Assembly: GCA_003223135.1 (NCBI GenBank)
Contig: QHXX01000107.1
Span: 1-56,136, forward strand
DNA length: 56,136 bases
Source: Acidobacteriota bacterium
GTDB taxonomy: Bacteria; Acidobacteriota; Polarisedimenticolia; Gp22-AA2
Reading direction: 5' to 3'
Shown here: positions 1 through 11,558 of the stretch, one piece after another
Layout of the letters: every line of letters starts with the position of its first letter
Numbering within the stretch: the stretch's first letter is position 1
The notes under the pieces: generated by a model
The model's database searches: none
The model's input: only the letters and a program-made list of their open reading frames with translations
What the model was told of the DNA's origin: nothing
Translations under genes and position numbers: made by a program

Positions 1-1928
1 AAGGAACCTGTCGGCAGGCTCTCGGATGCCGCGAGCACGCCCCCGCCGGTGCCGACGAGAATGCTCACGTCATTGGAGAGGGCGTTCGCGACCGCGACAT
101 CCAACATCCCGTCACCGTTGAAATCCCCCAGCCCGAGGGACACGGGAGAGTCCCCGACTGCGAACCGGGACTCGGCACCGAACGTCCCGTCGCCGTTTCC
201 GGGAAGAATGGAAATGTCGTCCGACCCGGAGTTGGCGACGATCAGATCGGCCGCGCCATCGGCGTTGAGGTCTCCCACCGCCGCGACCGAGGGCAACTCT
301 CCCACGGAAAAGCTCACGGGCGAGGAAAGGGTTCCTCCCCCAAGCCCGAGCACCACGGTCACGCTGTTGGAGGGAGGGTCGGTGATCGCGAGATCATCCC
401 TGCCGTCGCGATTGAAGTCCCCCGTGGCCACGGCGCCCGGTCTCACGGCCAGGCGGATCGGAGCCGCGAATGAGCCGTCACCGTTCCCCGTCAAGAGCGC
501 GACCTCTCCGCCGGTGACGATGTCCTTCCTGCCGTCACCGTTGAAGTCCCCGGTTACCAGGGAACCGGCGACATTTCCGGCGGGGAATCGGGTCTGTCCG
601 GCAAACGTCCCATCACCTATCCCCAGAAGGACTGAAACATCAAACGAACCAAACACAGTCGACCCGGTGTTCGACACTGCAAGGTCCTCGTTCCCGTCGT
701 CGTTGAAATCCGCCACGACGACCGCCGCCGGGCCCGGTCCGGTCGGAAGACGCAATTGGTTCGCGAAGGTTCCGTCTTTCCGCCCGATCAGGACATTGAT
801 TTTCCCCACGGATGAAATCGAGAAGGCGTCATCGGCCGTGGCAACGTCGAGCAGGCCATCGCCATCCCAGTCGGCCAGTACAAACGAGTCGGGTCGGATG
901 CCGGCCGTGTAGCGAATCGGCGGCGAAAACGTCCCGGCCCCGGTGCCGATATAGACATGAAGTTGATGGGGACCCGCGAGCGCCAGGAGATCCGCCACTC
1001 CATCTCCGTTCAGGTCTCTTGCGGTGAGGTCCCGGAGCTGGACGCCCGCGGCATCCGTTTCAATGCCCGCGCCGAATGTTCCATCGCCCGCACCGAGGTG
1101 GACGGCAAGGGTCCCGGGGTACAGGCCGAACGCGATGTCCGGCCGTCCATCTCCGTCGAAATCGCCGACGGTCAGCGACGTGAAACCGCTTGCGACAGGA
1201 ACGCTGAACGCGGGCAAGAACGTGCCATCCCCTCTCCCGATGAAGACCTGGGAGCCGGCCACCAGATCGGACCTGCCATCGCGATTGAGGTCGGCCACGG
1301 CAAGGAAGCCGGGCGCCCCGGGAGAGATGCGTGCCGGCTGCCCGAAGGAGCCGTCTCCTCGTCCCGGGTACAAGTAGATCCAATCGTCACTGTAGAGCCC
1401 GCCCGAGACCAGGTCCGGCCAGGCATCGGAGTTGAAATTTCCGACCGCCAGAACCGCCGGACGGCTGCCGTATGGAACGGGTGGGGAGAGAGGGCGGCCG
1501 AATCCGCCCTTGCCGTCTCCCAGCAGAACCTGCATTCCGCTCGAGTCGCCCGCCAGAGCCACGTCTAGATTGCCGTCAAGGTTGAAATCGGCAGCGACCG
1601 GAGATCTCGTGAAATAGCCGCTGATATTGATCGGCGCGGAGAAGGTGCCGTCACCCCCGCCGAGCAACAACGCCACGTTGTACGCGAACCCCGACACGAT
1701 CAGATCCAGCTTTCCGTCCTTGTTGAAGTCCCCTTCCACACTCGAGAAGGCCTGCGGGATCGCTCCGAAGGAATGGTACGGGAAAAGAGGAACGGCGTCG
1801 GCCGGTCGGCCTGAGAGGAGCGCCGAGATCAGCATCACAAAAACGAGTGGAGCCCTCGGGCCGCCCGCGCGGGTGGCATCCGGGCGTTCTCGCTGGACGA
1901 TGGCCTGACGCGGACGCAAACTTTTCAT
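1..1928 (-). CDS. Secreted FG-GAP/VCBS repeat protein (C-terminus outside window)
   Basis: An open frame runs from an ATG at 1928 to the window edge, giving at least 642 residues. The N-terminus has a basic stretch, then a hydrophobic segment at about residues 27-40 and a cleavage-like ADA at 43-45, so export is likely although the n-region is long. The rest is a chain of repeats of about 55-65 residues built on DFNxDGxxDLAV and GxGDGTF motifs (for example GDFNKDGKLDLIV near residue 67 and GDFDGDGRPDIAFG further on). This is the Ca-binding FG-GAP/VCBS (integrin alpha-like beta-propeller) pattern. Such proteins are usually extracellular or surface adhesion or scaffold proteins; ligand and role are unknown. 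It lies directly downstream of the much larger relative at 2111-9982 and has its own promoter at 2007-2034. The start is reasonable but not certain, as no strong ribosome binding site is visible. Confidence 0.85.
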   Translation of the reverse strand, partial: MKSLRPRQAIVQRERPDATRAGGPRAPLVFVMLISALLSGRPADAVPLFPYHSFGAIPQAFSSVEGDFNKDGKLDLIVSGFAYNVALLLGGGDGTFSAPINISGYFTRSPVAADFNLDGNLDVALAGDSSGMQVLLGDGKGGFGRPLSPPVPYGSRPAVLAVGNFNSDAWPDLVSGGLYSDDWIYLYPGRGDGSFGQPARISPGAPGFLAVADLNRDGRSDLVAGSQVFIGRGDGTFLPAFSVPVASGFTSLTVGDFDGDGRPDIAFGLYPGTLAVHLGAGDGTFGAGIETDAAGVQLRDLTARDLNGDGVADLLALAGPHQLHVYIGTGAGTFSPPIRYTAGIRPDSFVLADWDGDGLLDVATADDAFSISSVGKINVLIGRKDGTFANQLRLPTGPGPAAVVVADFNDDGNEDLAVSNTGSTVFGSFDVSVLLGIGDGTFAGQTRFPAGNVAGSLVTGDFNGDGRKDIVTGGEVALLTGNGDGSFAAPIRLAVRPGAVATGDFNRDGRDDLAITDPPSNSVTVVLGLGGGTLSSPVSFSVGELPSVAAVGDLNADGAADLIVANSGSDDISILPGNGDGTFGAESRFAVGDSPVSLGLGDFNGDGMLDVAVANALSNDVSILVGTGGGVLAASESLPTGS

Positions 1929-2006
1929 GACGGCGGCTCCGCCCTGCGTGCGTCTCTCCGCGCGGGGTTGAAGGCTCGGCAAGGTAGACAGGTCGGACTG
2001 GCGGGA

Positions 2007-2034
2007 AATATACGGCGAGCGCAGGGGACTTCAA
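2007..2034 (-). promoter_or_regulatory. Sigma70-like promoter for the 1-1928 gene
   Basis: Read on the minus strand, TTGAAG (2029-2034) and TATATT (2007-2012) are separated by 16 bases and lie about 80 bases upstream of the ATG at 1928. The same arrangement (TTGATT, 16 bases, TATATT) precedes the related gene at 2111-9982, which supports both. Predicted from pattern only. Confidence 0.5.
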
Positions 2035-2081
2035 ACCTCAATTTCGCGCCAACACGCTAGTGGATCACCTTGCGATGCCCG

Positions 2082-2108
2082 GCCCGCGAGGCACGCCTGC
2101 TCGCGGGC
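2082..2108 (-). terminator. Perfect 9-bp hairpin just after the giant repeat gene
   Basis: GCCCGCGAG (2082-2090) and CTCGCGGGC (2100-2108) form a perfect 9-bp stem with a 9-base loop. It begins 2 bases past the stop codon of the 2111-9982 gene. There is no T-run after it on the minus strand, so it may be a processing or stabilising hairpin or an imperfect terminator rather than a classic intrinsic terminator. It separates the two repeat-protein genes. Confidence 0.45.
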
Positions 2109-2110
2109 AG

Positions 2111-5100
2111 TCAGAGCGGCTTGTGCTCGCCGCCCCCGCCACCACCCATCAGGCCGTCTTCCTCGCCGGGACACCCACCTTCGCACGACAAAGGCTCGAG
2201 CGGCAGTGGCACCGATTCCGTGCCGTAACTGCTCCCGCCGTGGGCGTCGCGGTACTGCACCAGATAGAAGAAGGCCCGGCCGGCCGGCGGGCCCGCTGCC
2301 GTGGCGGACGAGCCTTCCCCCTCCACGAACGAGACCAACATGATCAGCCGCGCCGGCACGCGCACGGTGCCCAGCGTGACGCGATTGCCGTCCACTTTCA
2401 GATTGGCGACGTCACCCGAGATCACATCATAGGCCTGCGCCCCGGCGACCGCGTTCCAGTAGACACGTGCCATCCCCGGCGCCCCGCCCGGCTCGAGCCG
2501 TACGCTCAATGGCTCCGGCCCCTCCCCTTGGTCGTGCGGCACGGTCACGACCCCGAGCGCGGAGGTCGCGTTGCCGGACGCGTCGGTGGCCGCGTAGGTC
2601 AGTTCGTACATTCTCCCCGGCCCGCTGCCCGAGCGTTCCGCGCGCATCAGGACCTCCGCGTCCGGCGAGCCGACATCGGCGCCGGCGACGTCGTCGGTGG
2701 TTTCGCCGTCCCCTCCTCCCGGCGCGTCGTCCGGCTCGCTGCTCGTCACCGAGACCAGACGCGCCGTGGCCGCCGGGTCGCAGCGATCGTTCACCTGCCA
2801 CGCCGGGTGCACGGGAACCAGCCGGTGGTTGGGGGGCCAGAGGACGGTCTGATCCGTCGTCATCGTGAACGACGGCGGCGCCGTGTCCACCACCTCGACC
2901 ACGGTCTCGGCAACGTCCGAGCGGCCGGAGGGATCGGACACCCTCAGACCCACGCGACTCGCGCCGAGGGGCAGCAGCGTGGAGAGCACGACTCCCGTAC
3001 CGAGCGGCCGTTCTGTGGGACGGCCGAGATCGAGGAGCCATTCGTACTGGAGCGCACCGCCGCCCGCCACGTGGCCCGTCGAGCCGGACCCTTCGAGAAC
3101 GACGAAAGCCCCCCCGGGTCGATCGCATTCCGAAGACGCCGGCGCGACGATGACGGCGTGCGGGGGCTCGCAGGCGTCGCCGAGGCCGTTTCCGTCCGCA
3201 TCCTCCTGTCCGGCATTCGGGACGCCGGGGCAGTTGTCGCACGCATCGCCGACGCCGTCATGGTCCTGGTCGAATTGATCGGGATCCGGCGTATCGACGC
3301 AATCGTCAAGGGGGCACGTATTGAACGGATAGCCTGCGTCGCCATATCCGTCGTGGTCGGAGTCGATGCAGGGATCAAGCTGGTCGGGAATGCCGTCACG
3401 ATCGACGTCGTGCAGACGGTTCAACGAAATGATCACGCTGTCCTGGCCGACCCTCGCGAGGTCGGGCGAGCCGTCCGTGTTGTAGTCGGCGACCAGGAGC
3501 CCGGGGTCCTTGTAGTCGTGGCGGGCGAAAAGGCCCCCGAAGCCGCGGGCGAGTAGCAGAGCGGTGTTGAGACTCCGGAAGTTGGACACGACGAGATCAT
3601 CCCGCCCATCCAGGTTGAAGTCGGCGGCAACGATTCCGAACGGGCCCCTTCCGGTTTGTTGCAGGACGCTCTTTCTCAGCCCCCCGTGGCCGTCGAGAAG
3701 CAGCAGTTGCACCAGGGTGCTGGCGCCGCCGACCTGTGCGACGGCCACATCCTGGAAACCGTCGCCATCGAAGTCGCCTGACGCGATCGATTGAATGGTG
3801 GAGGGCCCTGCCGGGATCGGGGGTCCGACGGAGAAGGTGCCGTCGCCTCTTCCGGTGGCGAGGACGACAGCGCCGCCCCCGACGCAGGTGGACAACCGGC
3901 AGTGGACCGCGACGGCGATGTCCGGGTGAGCGTCCGCGTCGAGCCGGGCGACCGTAATATCCGCGAATCCGGTGCCCGGACGGAACCTTTCTGACTGCAC
4001 AAAGGAGCCATCGGCGCGACTGAGGAATACCGCGATCTCGCAAGATAAGCCGTTCGTATCGCAAAGAGAGACGGCAATATCATCACGGTCGTCACCATCG
4101 AAGTCGACGGCCTTGAGATCGTGAACGGCCTGACCCAGGGGGAGGCGCGCCGGCGGGCCGAGAGTTCCGTCACCACGTCCTGGCACGATTGAGATGACTC
4201 CACCGGCAGGATCGGCGACGGCAATGTCGACATGTCCATCGCGATCGAAGTCCCCCGTGGCTGTCAGTCCCGGAGGGACATCCAGATCGAAGTCCGTCCC
4301 GGCTCCCAGCGACCCATCCTGCTGACCGAAGAGGATCGAGGCCTTGCGCGTCCTGCAATCGGGAGGATCGGAGCACCGGCCGATGATGGCCAGATCGTTT
4401 TCCCCGTCCTCGTCGAGATCGGCCACGGCGATCGAGGCCGGTCCGCCGTCGAATGGATACACGATCGGCGCAATGAAGCCGCCGTGTTCCGCGCCGAGAT
4501 AGACGGAGGCGTCCCCATCCCCCTCGAAGGAGGCGGAGGGCGGGCTGTCCTGGTTCGTCACGAACATGTCCAGGTGCCCGTCCGCGTCGAAGTCCCCGAG
4601 GGCGATCTGGCGGGGCTGCGAGCCGGTCTCGATCCGGACCTCGTGAGCGAGGCCGGACCCGCCGAGGCTTCTGAAGAAGGAGACATAATTCGCTCCGACA
4701 GCGGAAACGGACGTCCCCGTATTGGCCACCATGACCTCGGCCGCGTCGTCCCCGTCCAGGTCGCGAACGGCCACGTACAGGGGGTTGGCACCGACGCCGT
4801 AACGGCGATCCGGCTCGAAAGTCCCGTCCCCGTGACCGCGCAGGACGAGCAGCTCCCTTGCCTGAGTGCCTGCAACGGCGAGATCGACGTTTCCATCGCC
4901 GTCGATATCGCCGGCCGCCACGGAACGCGGTCCGGCAGGCGCCGGGTAGGAATTCATCCGGCTGAACGTTCCATCTCCAAGACCCGTCGAGACGGTGACG
5001 TCGCTGGAATCGAAGTTGGCGACGGCCACGTCCGGACGTCCGTCGCCGTTCAAATCGGCGACGACCACTCCCCACGGTCCGGACCCCGCCGGAATCGGGA

Positions 5101-8100
5101 TGGGCGGCCGGAACGTCCCGTCGCCGACCCCGAGCAAGACTCCGTCCGGCGCCACAAGGTCCAATTTGCCGTCCGCGTTCAGATCGCTCGCGAGCAATTG
5201 AACGGCGCGGACGAAAAACTGATACGACCTCACTGCCTCGAAGCTTCCATCCCCACGACCGATCGCCACACCGATGAAGGAGTAGCCGGAGTCCGGGCGG
5301 CCGGTCGCCAGATCCGTAATTCCGTCCGAGTTGAAATCGCCCGCGACTACCGACACGGGACGGTTGGCGAGCAGGCGTGGCGCCTGATCGAAGAACCCGT
5401 CCCCTCTGCCGAGCAGGATCCCGATCGCGTCGAATCCCACGACCGCCGCGTCCAGCCTGCCGTCTCGGTTGAAGTCCGCCAGCGCCGCGGCGATCGGAAC
5501 GGGAGGCACCGACGCGAGCAGGTGCGGGAACAGGGGGCCGGTCGGGCAGGCGTCTTCCTGTCCGGGGTTGGGAACCCTTGGGCAGTTGTCGCAGGTGTCG
5601 GGCAAGCCGTCCCCATCGCTGTCCCGCTGGTTCGGATTGAACACGGCCGGGCAGTTGTCGACGGCGCCGCACACGCCGTCCCCGTCGGCGTCGTTGAGCG
5701 GATCGGTGGGACAGGAGTCGCAGGCGTCCCCCAACCCGTCCCGATCGATGTCCTCCTGGCCCGCGTTCGACGCGGCCGGGCAGTTATCGCACGCATCCCC
5801 CCGGCCGTCATGATCTCTATCGACCTGGGTGACATTGAAGCGATCGGGACAATTGTCGACGGCGCACACATTGGGGAATCCCGGAGATCCGAAACCATCG
5901 TGGTCCGGGTCGGTGCAGGGATCGCAGGCGTCTCCCGTGCCGTCATGGTCGGAGTTTTCCTGTCCAGGGTTGGGCTGCGAGGGGCAGTTGTCGCAGGCGT
6001 CTCCCAGGCCGTCGCTGTCCGTGTCGGCCTGCGACGGGTTGAAGACTGCCGGGCAGTTATCCGCAGAACAGGTGTTCGCGGGGAATCCCGGGTCACCCAG
6101 GCCGTCCCCGTCCCTGTCCGTGCACTCGTCTAGGTCATCCGGAATCCCGTCGCCGTCGGCATCCAGAATGGATCCTGGCGTGATGGTCATGATCGCTTCG
6201 GACTGGTGCAGGAACGACCGCTCGGCCGTGACCGGCCGACTCGTGCCGTCGGTGACAGTGATGGCCAGCCGATAGCGGGTATCCGGCGCCAGTTGCGAGA
6301 TATCGCTCGCGGTCGGGAGCCCACCATCGAACGACAGGGTCTGGCCGGACTCCACGCCGCTGAAAAGGGCTCTCAGATCGAACGGCGTGATCTCCAGGAT
6401 TCTCAGCTCGAAACCACCCGTCTCCTGGCCGCTCTTCCGCACACATACGGTGACCGGAACCGGGGGCCGGAATAGATCCAGAATCGAGCCGTAGTGCTGC
6501 CCCGGACTGCCGCACGCGCCGGCGGCCAGACGGTATTCCTGGCCGCCACATCCGAGGTTGGACGATATGTCGAAGAGCTCCGGTAGCCCCACGGTCGCGT
6601 TCAGGTAGCCGATCCCCTCTCCGGGCTTTCCCGAGGGCGAATAGCCCATGTTGCAGTCGATCAGACTGAAGTCGCCGGGATCGCGCAAAACAATTTCCAC
6701 CTGTGGCGGGAGGAACTCCATGCGACCGGCGAGGCTGTCATTCTGTGGATCGCTCCCGACCGCGGTCACTTCGAGAATCTCGCCGCCGTCTTCCCGGATA
6801 TCGGAGAGGATGAGGCGCGGCTGGCAGGCGTCGCCGGACCCGTCGCCGTCCCTGTCCGCCTGATCGGGATTCGTCGCAGTCGGGCAGTTGTCGCATGCAT
6901 CTCCCAGGCCGTCACCATCGGAATCTTTCTGATCCGTATTGACCTGGGCGGGACAGTTGTCCACATCGCCGCAGACAAAGTCCCTGTCGAGGTCGTTGTA
7001 CGGGTCGAGCGGGCAATAATCGCAGGCGTCAGCGAACCCGTCCCCATCACCGTCCCTCTGGTCGGGGTTGTAGGCGCTCATGCAATTGTCCGGCGGGCAG
7101 ATGTTGGGATAGAACCGGTCGGTATCGCCGTAACCGTCGCCGTCGCTGTCGGTGCAGGTGTCGCAGGCATCGCCGACGCCATCACGATCATTGTCCCTCT
7201 GCGACGGGTCGTACGCGTAGGGGCAGATGTCGGTCGCACAGGCGTTGCCAGGGAAACCGGGGTCCCCGAATCCGTCATGATCCGAGTCGTTGCACTGGTC
7301 GCAGGCGTCACCCACGGAATCAAAATCGAAGTCTTCCTGGAGAGGATTTGCCACAGTGGCACAGTTGTCGCAGGTGTCCCCGACGCCATCGCCGTCCCCG
7401 TCGGTCTGAGAGTTCGAAATCGAGGGGCAGTTGTCCACCGGGCAGGTGTTCGACGCGACATCCGGGTCGCCATAACCGTCCCCGTCGCGATCGGTACAGG
7501 AATCACAGGCGTCGCCCTGGCCGTCGCGGTCGCCGTCCCGCTGATCGTGGTTCGGGATGGAGACGCAGTTGTCGCAGGCGTCGCCGGCGCCGTCGCCATC
7601 CGCGTCGGTCTGGGGCGGATTGGGAGTAGAGGGGCAATTGTCGACGGCGCAGGTGTTGGCCGGAAAACCCGGATCGCCGAAGCCGTCACCGTCCGAGTCG
7701 GTGCAGGGATCGGCGGCGTCTTCGACCCCGTCGTGATCCGCATCGAAAACGCCGTTGTTCAGCATGACCGCCAGACCACCACTCGGCTGATAACGGGGAC
7801 CGTGGACGACGGCTACATCCTTTTTGCCGTCCTCATTGAAGTCCGCGGCGGCGAGGGCCACCGGGGCGCGCCCGGCGTACCGCGTCGGGTCCAAAAAGGT
7901 CAGGTCACCCCGCCCTATCATGACGGCCCAGTCATTCGATCCTTCGTTTCCGGCGATCAGGTCCAGTTTGCCGTCCCCGTTCAGATCCGCCGCCTCGACA
8001 TCGCCCGGCCGAAGGCCGGGAGAGAATCTTCCGACGTTCACGAACGAGCCCGTCCCGGAGCCGCGCAGAATCACCACAGTATTCGCCGAGCGGCACGCGA

Positions 8101-9982
8101 CCGCGAGGTCAAGTGCCCCGTCGGCGTTGAAATCCCCGGCAGTGATCGCGGCGGGCGCCTCATCGACCCGTACCGCGATCCCTTTGACGAGCTTTCCATC
8201 CGTGCGTCCGAGAAGGATCTGGACCGATGCCTCCCACTCGGAGGCCACGGCGAGGTCCTCCGACCCGTCGCCATTGAAATCACCCGCGGCGACGCCGCTG
8301 GGCCGGCTGCCGGCCGCAAATCGTGTGGCGGGGTCGAAGCTTCCATCGCCTCGGCCGATGAAGAGCCAGAGGTCGGTAGTGTAGAGATTGACGATCGCGA
8401 TGTCCTGGTGACGGTCGTGGTTGAAGTCCCCGACGGCCACCGCCGAGGGTCCGAACCCGCCCGCAAGACGTAAGGGTGGCTCGAACGATCCGTCGCCGCG
8501 GCCAACAAGGAGCCAGTCACCCTCACCCTGGTCGGTCAGAACGACATCCGGGCTGCTGTCCTCATTGAAGTCACCGATGGCCGAGGCATTCGGATAGGTC
8601 CCGACGACCAGCCGCGGCAGGACGTCGAACGTTCCATCACCACGGCCCAGGAATGGGATCATTCCCCCGGTCCCAGGCGGGGCGACGGGTCCGTTGTCGG
8701 CGGCGATGAGATCCAGGTGCCCGTCCCGGTTGAAGTCGGCCACGCTGACCGAGATCAGGCTGATCCCGGCCGTGTAGGCGATCTGGCCGCCGAAGGTTCC
8801 GTCGCCATGTCCGGCGAGGACGGTGGCGCTTCTCGCCTCCCCATTGATCACCAGCAGATCGACGCGACCGTCTCCGTCCATGTCGGCCAGGGCGGGCTGG
8901 CCCGTGAAGCCACCTGCGCCGATCGTCAGCAGCCCCTGGAACTGCCCCGAGGCCCCTCCCAAAAGCACTCTCCTCGGACCGTACGAACCGGTGCCGTCGA
9001 TGTCGACCAGGAGAACGTCCGAGATCCCGTCGCCGTTGATGTCGGCGGCGAGCGGAGTGCCGTCCGCCTCCACCCTCTCCGGCCCCGAGAATGTCCCGTC
9101 TCCGGCGCCGAAGAACACGAGAAGGCTCCTGACAGAATCGGCTCCGTAGCTGTTGAAAACGATGTCGCTCCGGCCGTCACCGTTGAAGTCCCCCGGCGCC
9201 AGGTTGCTCGGGACGTCCGCGGTCCCGATGAGTGCCTCAGGACCGAACGTCCTGTCACCGCGGTTCAGAAGAACATAGATGCCCTTCGGATCGAAGCTGG
9301 GCCAGGCCACATCCATGAATCCATTTCCGTCGAAGTCCGCGAAAACATGGCCGCCCGTCGACCGTCCCTGGGCCAGGTCCTGGCCGGCCGCGAAGGCGCC
9401 GCCCGTGAGGCCCCAGTAGATGCGCATCCCGGTCGAGCCGGCGACGAGGACATCGTCCCTGCCGTCGCGATCGAAATCGGCAACGCCGTAGATTCTGATC
9501 GTGAATACCTCCGGAAAATCCTGCGAGATGGAGGTCCGGACGGGAGAGCCGAAAGTCCCGTCGCCCAGGCCCGGGAGCCGCAGGAGCGACAGGCCGGGTG
9601 CATAATCGAGGCTGACGACATCGGCGCGGTGATCGCCGTTGAAATCACCGGTGAATGGCCTCGAGCCAAAGTAGAAGTCCGTCGGCTGATCGAAGGTGCC
9701 GCCGCGCCTGCCGAGCGCCACGACCATTCCCGGGTCCGCCCCGGACGCCACAGCCAGGTCATTGATGCCATCGCTGTTGAAGTCGGCGACGGCCGGGGGA
9801 CCCGAGGCGAAGACTTCGAACTCGAGATTGGGAAACAGGCCCGCGGTGACGGCCCCCTCAGACCCCGGCTCGAACGGCAGCCTAAAGCCGCCGGCCTGAC
9901 TTCGGGGCTGGGCCACGAGCAGAGCCGTGGCGAGGGCGGCGAGAACGAGCATGCGTGAGTATCGGTGAGGATGGGGTCTCAT
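2111..9982 (-). CDS. Giant secreted FG-GAP and thrombospondin type 3 repeat protein
   Basis: I take the ATG at 9982 (2623 residues) because GGGGGAGGAAGC sits directly upstream and the product then starts with a clear signal peptide ([10 protein letters not shown], then a hydrophobic run, ending near residue 30). An in-frame ATG at 10084 is possible but lies on the promoter. Layout, approximate residues: FG-GAP/VCBS repeats 68-745; thrombospondin type 3 array 746-1050 with many DxDxDGxGDxCD units; a segment of about 210 residues not recognised 1051-1264; second type 3 array 1264-1484; second FG-GAP block 1484-2187; short type 3 array to 2271; Ig/HYR-like region with [10 protein letters not shown]; an Fn3-like C-terminal module from about 2490; tail ending in a poly-Gly stretch. 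The acidic repeats imply heavy Ca2+ binding. Cell-surface or matrix role is inference; no sorting signal is recognised. Confidence 0.92.
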   Translation of the reverse strand: MRPHPHRYSRMLVLAALATALLVAQPRSQAGGFRLPFEPGSEGAVTAGLFPNLEFEVFASGPPAVADFNSDGINDLAVASGADPGMVVALGRRGGTFDQPTDFYFGSRPFTGDFNGDHRADVVSLDYAPGLSLLRLPGLGDGTFGSPVRTSISQDFPEVFTIRIYGVADFDRDGRDDVLVAGSTGMRIYWGLTGGAFAAGQDLAQGRSTGGHVFADFDGNGFMDVAWPSFDPKGIYVLLNRGDRTFGPEALIGTADVPSNLAPGDFNGDGRSDIVFNSYGADSVRSLLVFFGAGDGTFSGPERVEADGTPLAADINGDGISDVLLVDIDGTGSYGPRRVLLGGASGQFQGLLTIGAGGFTGQPALADMDGDGRVDLLVINGEARSATVLAGHGDGTFGGQIAYTAGISLISVSVADFNRDGHLDLIAADNGPVAPPGTGGMIPFLGRGDGTFDVLPRLVVGTYPNASAIGDFNEDSSPDVVLTDQGEGDWLLVGRGDGSFEPPLRLAGGFGPSAVAVGDFNHDRHQDIAIVNLYTTDLWLFIGRGDGSFDPATRFAAGSRPSGVAAGDFNGDGSEDLAVASEWEASVQILLGRTDGKLVKGIAVRVDEAPAAITAGDFNADGALDLAVACRSANTVVILRGSGTGSFVNVGRFSPGLRPGDVEAADLNGDGKLDLIAGNEGSNDWAVMIGRGDLTFLDPTRYAGRAPVALAAADFNEDGKKDVAVVHGPRYQPSGGLAVMLNNGVFDADHDGVEDAADPCTDSDGDGFGDPGFPANTCAVDNCPSTPNPPQTDADGDGAGDACDNCVSIPNHDQRDGDRDGQGDACDSCTDRDGDGYGDPDVASNTCPVDNCPSISNSQTDGDGDGVGDTCDNCATVANPLQEDFDFDSVGDACDQCNDSDHDGFGDPGFPGNACATDICPYAYDPSQRDNDRDGVGDACDTCTDSDGDGYGDTDRFYPNICPPDNCMSAYNPDQRDGDGDGFADACDYCPLDPYNDLDRDFVCGDVDNCPAQVNTDQKDSDGDGLGDACDNCPTATNPDQADRDGDGSGDACQPRLILSDIREDGGEILEVTAVGSDPQNDSLAGRMEFLPPQVEIVLRDPGDFSLIDCNMGYSPSGKPGEGIGYLNATVGLPELFDISSNLGCGGQEYRLAAGACGSPGQHYGSILDLFRPPVPVTVCVRKSGQETGGFELRILEITPFDLRALFSGVESGQTLSFDGGLPTASDISQLAPDTRYRLAITVTDGTSRPVTAERSFLHQSEAIMTITPGSILDADGDGIPDDLDECTDRDGDGLGDPGFPANTCSADNCPAVFNPSQADTDSDGLGDACDNCPSQPNPGQENSDHDGTGDACDPCTDPDHDGFGSPGFPNVCAVDNCPDRFNVTQVDRDHDGRGDACDNCPAASNAGQEDIDRDGLGDACDSCPTDPLNDADGDGVCGAVDNCPAVFNPNQRDSDGDGLPDTCDNCPRVPNPGQEDACPTGPLFPHLLASVPPVPIAAALADFNRDGRLDAAVVGFDAIGILLGRGDGFFDQAPRLLANRPVSVVAGDFNSDGITDLATGRPDSGYSFIGVAIGRGDGSFEAVRSYQFFVRAVQLLASDLNADGKLDLVAPDGVLLGVGDGTFRPPIPIPAGSGPWGVVVADLNGDGRPDVAVANFDSSDVTVSTGLGDGTFSRMNSYPAPAGPRSVAAGDIDGDGNVDLAVAGTQARELLVLRGHGDGTFEPDRRYGVGANPLYVAVRDLDGDDAAEVMVANTGTSVSAVGANYVSFFRSLGGSGLAHEVRIETGSQPRQIALGDFDADGHLDMFVTNQDSPPSASFEGDGDASVYLGAEHGGFIAPIVYPFDGGPASIAVADLDEDGENDLAIIGRCSDPPDCRTRKASILFGQQDGSLGAGTDFDLDVPPGLTATGDFDRDGHVDIAVADPAGGVISIVPGRGDGTLGPPARLPLGQAVHDLKAVDFDGDDRDDIAVSLCDTNGLSCEIAVFLSRADGSFVQSERFRPGTGFADITVARLDADAHPDIAVAVHCRLSTCVGGGAVVLATGRGDGTFSVGPPIPAGPSTIQSIASGDFDGDGFQDVAVAQVGGASTLVQLLLLDGHGGLRKSVLQQTGRGPFGIVAADFNLDGRDDLVVSNFRSLNTALLLARGFGGLFARHDYKDPGLLVADYNTDGSPDLARVGQDSVIISLNRLHDVDRDGIPDQLDPCIDSDHDGYGDAGYPFNTCPLDDCVDTPDPDQFDQDHDGVGDACDNCPGVPNAGQEDADGNGLGDACEPPHAVIVAPASSECDRPGGAFVVLEGSGSTGHVAGGGALQYEWLLDLGRPTERPLGTGVVLSTLLPLGASRVGLRVSDPSGRSDVAETVVEVVDTAPPSFTMTTDQTVLWPPNHRLVPVHPAWQVNDRCDPAATARLVSVTSSEPDDAPGGGDGETTDDVAGADVGSPDAEVLMRAERSGSGPGRMYELTYAATDASGNATSALGVVTVPHDQGEGPEPLSVRLEPGGAPGMARVYWNAVAGAQAYDVISGDVANLKVDGNRVTLGTVRVPARLIMLVSFVEGEGSSATAAGPPAGRAFFYLVQYRDAHGGSSYGTESVPLPLEPLSCEGGCPGEEDGLMGGGGGGEHKPL

Positions 9983-10056
9983 GCTTCCTCCCCCCTGCAG
10001 CCCTTCCCACATGCAGGATCGAAGATACGAGCGACCGAACAAGCGATTTAGGCAGG

Positions 10057-10084
10057 AATATACCGCGAGGGCGACCTGAATCAA
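10057..10084 (-). promoter_or_regulatory. Sigma70-like promoter for the giant repeat gene
   Basis: On the minus strand TTGATT (10079-10084) and TATATT (10057-10062) are 16 bases apart. Transcription would start near 10050, leaving a leader of about 70 bases before the ATG at 9982. It closely parallels the promoter at 2007-2034. Confidence 0.5.
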
Positions 10085-10129
10085 ACCAACATTCGACCTG
10101 GAAGGAGGCGGGCCGGCGGTCCGACCGGA

Positions 10130-11440
10130 CTACCGCACAGTCGCCGACGCCGGGCGACGTCCCGGCGCGGCGGTCTCGGTGTTGCCGCCCGAGTCGCGGG
10201 AAGCGCCGGCTTCTGCGTCGGCACCGGCACCTTCGCCGGCCGGCACGTCGGCGCCACCGCGCCGCCCGTTCGGCCCGATCCACCTGTACACCCACGGCAA
10301 CAGTGCGTAGGACGGAACCGCCAGCAGGAAGGTGAGAAAGAAGAAGCTCGGGTAGCCCCAGAGATCGGCGACCCTGCCGCCGATCGGCGCCATGAGAGAG
10401 CGCGGCAAGGCGTAGAGCGCGGTGAGCAGGGCGTACTGTGTGGCCGCCTGGCGCTTGTCGCTGATGCGCATGAGGAAGGACAGGAACGCCGCGGTGACGA
10501 GCCCGGCCCCGAACGATTCGGCCATCGAGGCCGCGTAGAGGTAAGGGCGGCCGAGATTGAGCTGGGCCACGACGGCGTAGCCGAGGTTCGGCAGCGCCTG
10601 GGCGATGCCCAGAATCCACAATCCGTTGAAGATCCCGAACCGGGAGGTGAACAACCCACCGAGAAGGGCGCCCAGAATACCGAGGGCCATTCCGAGGTTG
10701 GTCGAGATGGTGCCGATCTCCGCCGGGGTCATGCCGCGGTCGAGCCAGAACGGCTTGATCATCGGCCCCATCGCGACGTAATCCATGCGGTAGACCAGGA
10801 CGAAGGCGAAGACCGCGATCGAACCGGGCCGGCGCAGGAAGGCGACGAAACTCTGGGCCCACTCGCGCGCCGGCTGGTGCACGACCTTGACGGTCGGCGC
10901 CATGAGGGCCGCGACCGCCATCGCCACGAAGGCGAGAGACAGCCCGAGAAAGACCCAGGTCCAGCCGAAGGGCGCGACCAGATACATGGTCGCGCCGCCG
11001 CTGGCGAGGACCCCGAGGCGGTAGACGCCGGCGCGGATGCTGTTGATGGACCCTTCTTCTCCCTTGGAGGCGATGCCGACGCTGAAGGCGTCGATGGCGA
11101 TGTCCTGGGTGGCCGACGACACCGTAAAGGCGATCAGGAGCATCCAGAGGACGAGGCCGGGGTGTGACGCGTCGAAGAGCGGCACGCAGAACATCGCGAT
11201 CGCCATGACGAAGCCGCAGAGCGTCACCCAGGTGCGCCGCTCGCCGAAGCGATCGAGGATCGGCGACCAGAGCACCTTGATCGTCCACGGCAGAGTGAGC
11301 GCGCCCATCATGCCGATCGCCGTGAGGGAGACGCCGTTCTGCCGGAAGTAGACCGGCAGGACGTCGAGCACGACGCCGAACGGCATGCCCTGGGTGAAGT
11401 AGAAGATCGAAATCCAGAACAGCTTCTTGCGGAGAGTCAT
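10130..11440 (-). CDS. AmpG/PAT-family MFS transporter
   Basis: A 436-residue polytopic membrane protein, roughly 11-12 hydrophobic segments. Features of the AmpG-like (peptide/acetyl-CoA/sugar transporter, PAT) branch of the major facilitator superfamily are visible near the N-terminus: YFTQGMPFGV, then KVLWSPILDRFGERRTWV (the loop 2-3 signature) and SATQDIAIDAF. AmpG imports anhydro-muropeptides across the inner membrane in enterobacteria; the substrate here is not shown by sequence. The ATG at 11440 is preferred over one 45 bases upstream because GAGG precedes it and the product then starts at MTLRKKLF just before the first membrane helix. The C-terminal tail (about 40 residues) is Ala/Gly/Arg-rich. 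No ampC or ampD lies beside it, so a recycling role is inference. Confidence 0.85.
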   Translation of the reverse strand: MTLRKKLFWISIFYFTQGMPFGVVLDVLPVYFRQNGVSLTAIGMMGALTLPWTIKVLWSPILDRFGERRTWVTLCGFVMAIAMFCVPLFDASHPGLVLWMLLIAFTVSSATQDIAIDAFSVGIASKGEEGSINSIRAGVYRLGVLASGGATMYLVAPFGWTWVFLGLSLAFVAMAVAALMAPTVKVVHQPAREWAQSFVAFLRRPGSIAVFAFVLVYRMDYVAMGPMIKPFWLDRGMTPAEIGTISTNLGMALGILGALLGGLFTSRFGIFNGLWILGIAQALPNLGYAVVAQLNLGRPYLYAASMAESFGAGLVTAAFLSFLMRISDKRQAATQYALLTALYALPRSLMAPIGGRVADLWGYPSFFFLTFLLAVPSYALLPWVYRWIGPNGRRGGADVPAGEGAGADAEAGASRDSGGNTETAAPGRRPASATVR

Positions 11441-11483
11441 CCGCGCCTCATTCGGGGGCCGCGCGCTTCCCGGCCGCGATTTC

Positions 11484-11511
11484 AATATGGTGATCGATCG
11501 CGGGAAGTCAA
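11484..11511 (-). promoter_or_regulatory. Sigma70-like promoter for the AmpG-like gene
   Basis: On the minus strand TTGACT (11506-11511) is followed 16 bases later by CATATT (11484-11489), about 45 bases before the chosen ATG at 11440. The position also argues against the farther-upstream start codon at 11485. Confidence 0.4.
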
Positions 11512-11558
11512 GGGCGCGTACTAATAATGATAGGGGAGCCAGCCGGCCGGGCCCAACC

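Noticed and set aside
5530-7760. Regularly spaced similar DNA units that could be taken for a CRISPR-like or tandem repeat array
   Set aside because: They are degenerate coding repeats of thrombospondin type 3 motifs, with units of uneven length and no conserved repeat plus unique spacer layout.
2060-9958. Several long plus-strand open frames (400-630 codons) across the giant repeat gene, and shorter ones elsewhere
   Set aside because: They are antisense to strongly supported FG-GAP/thrombospondin coding sequence and are kept open by GC-biased codons; no domain or ribosome binding site supports them.
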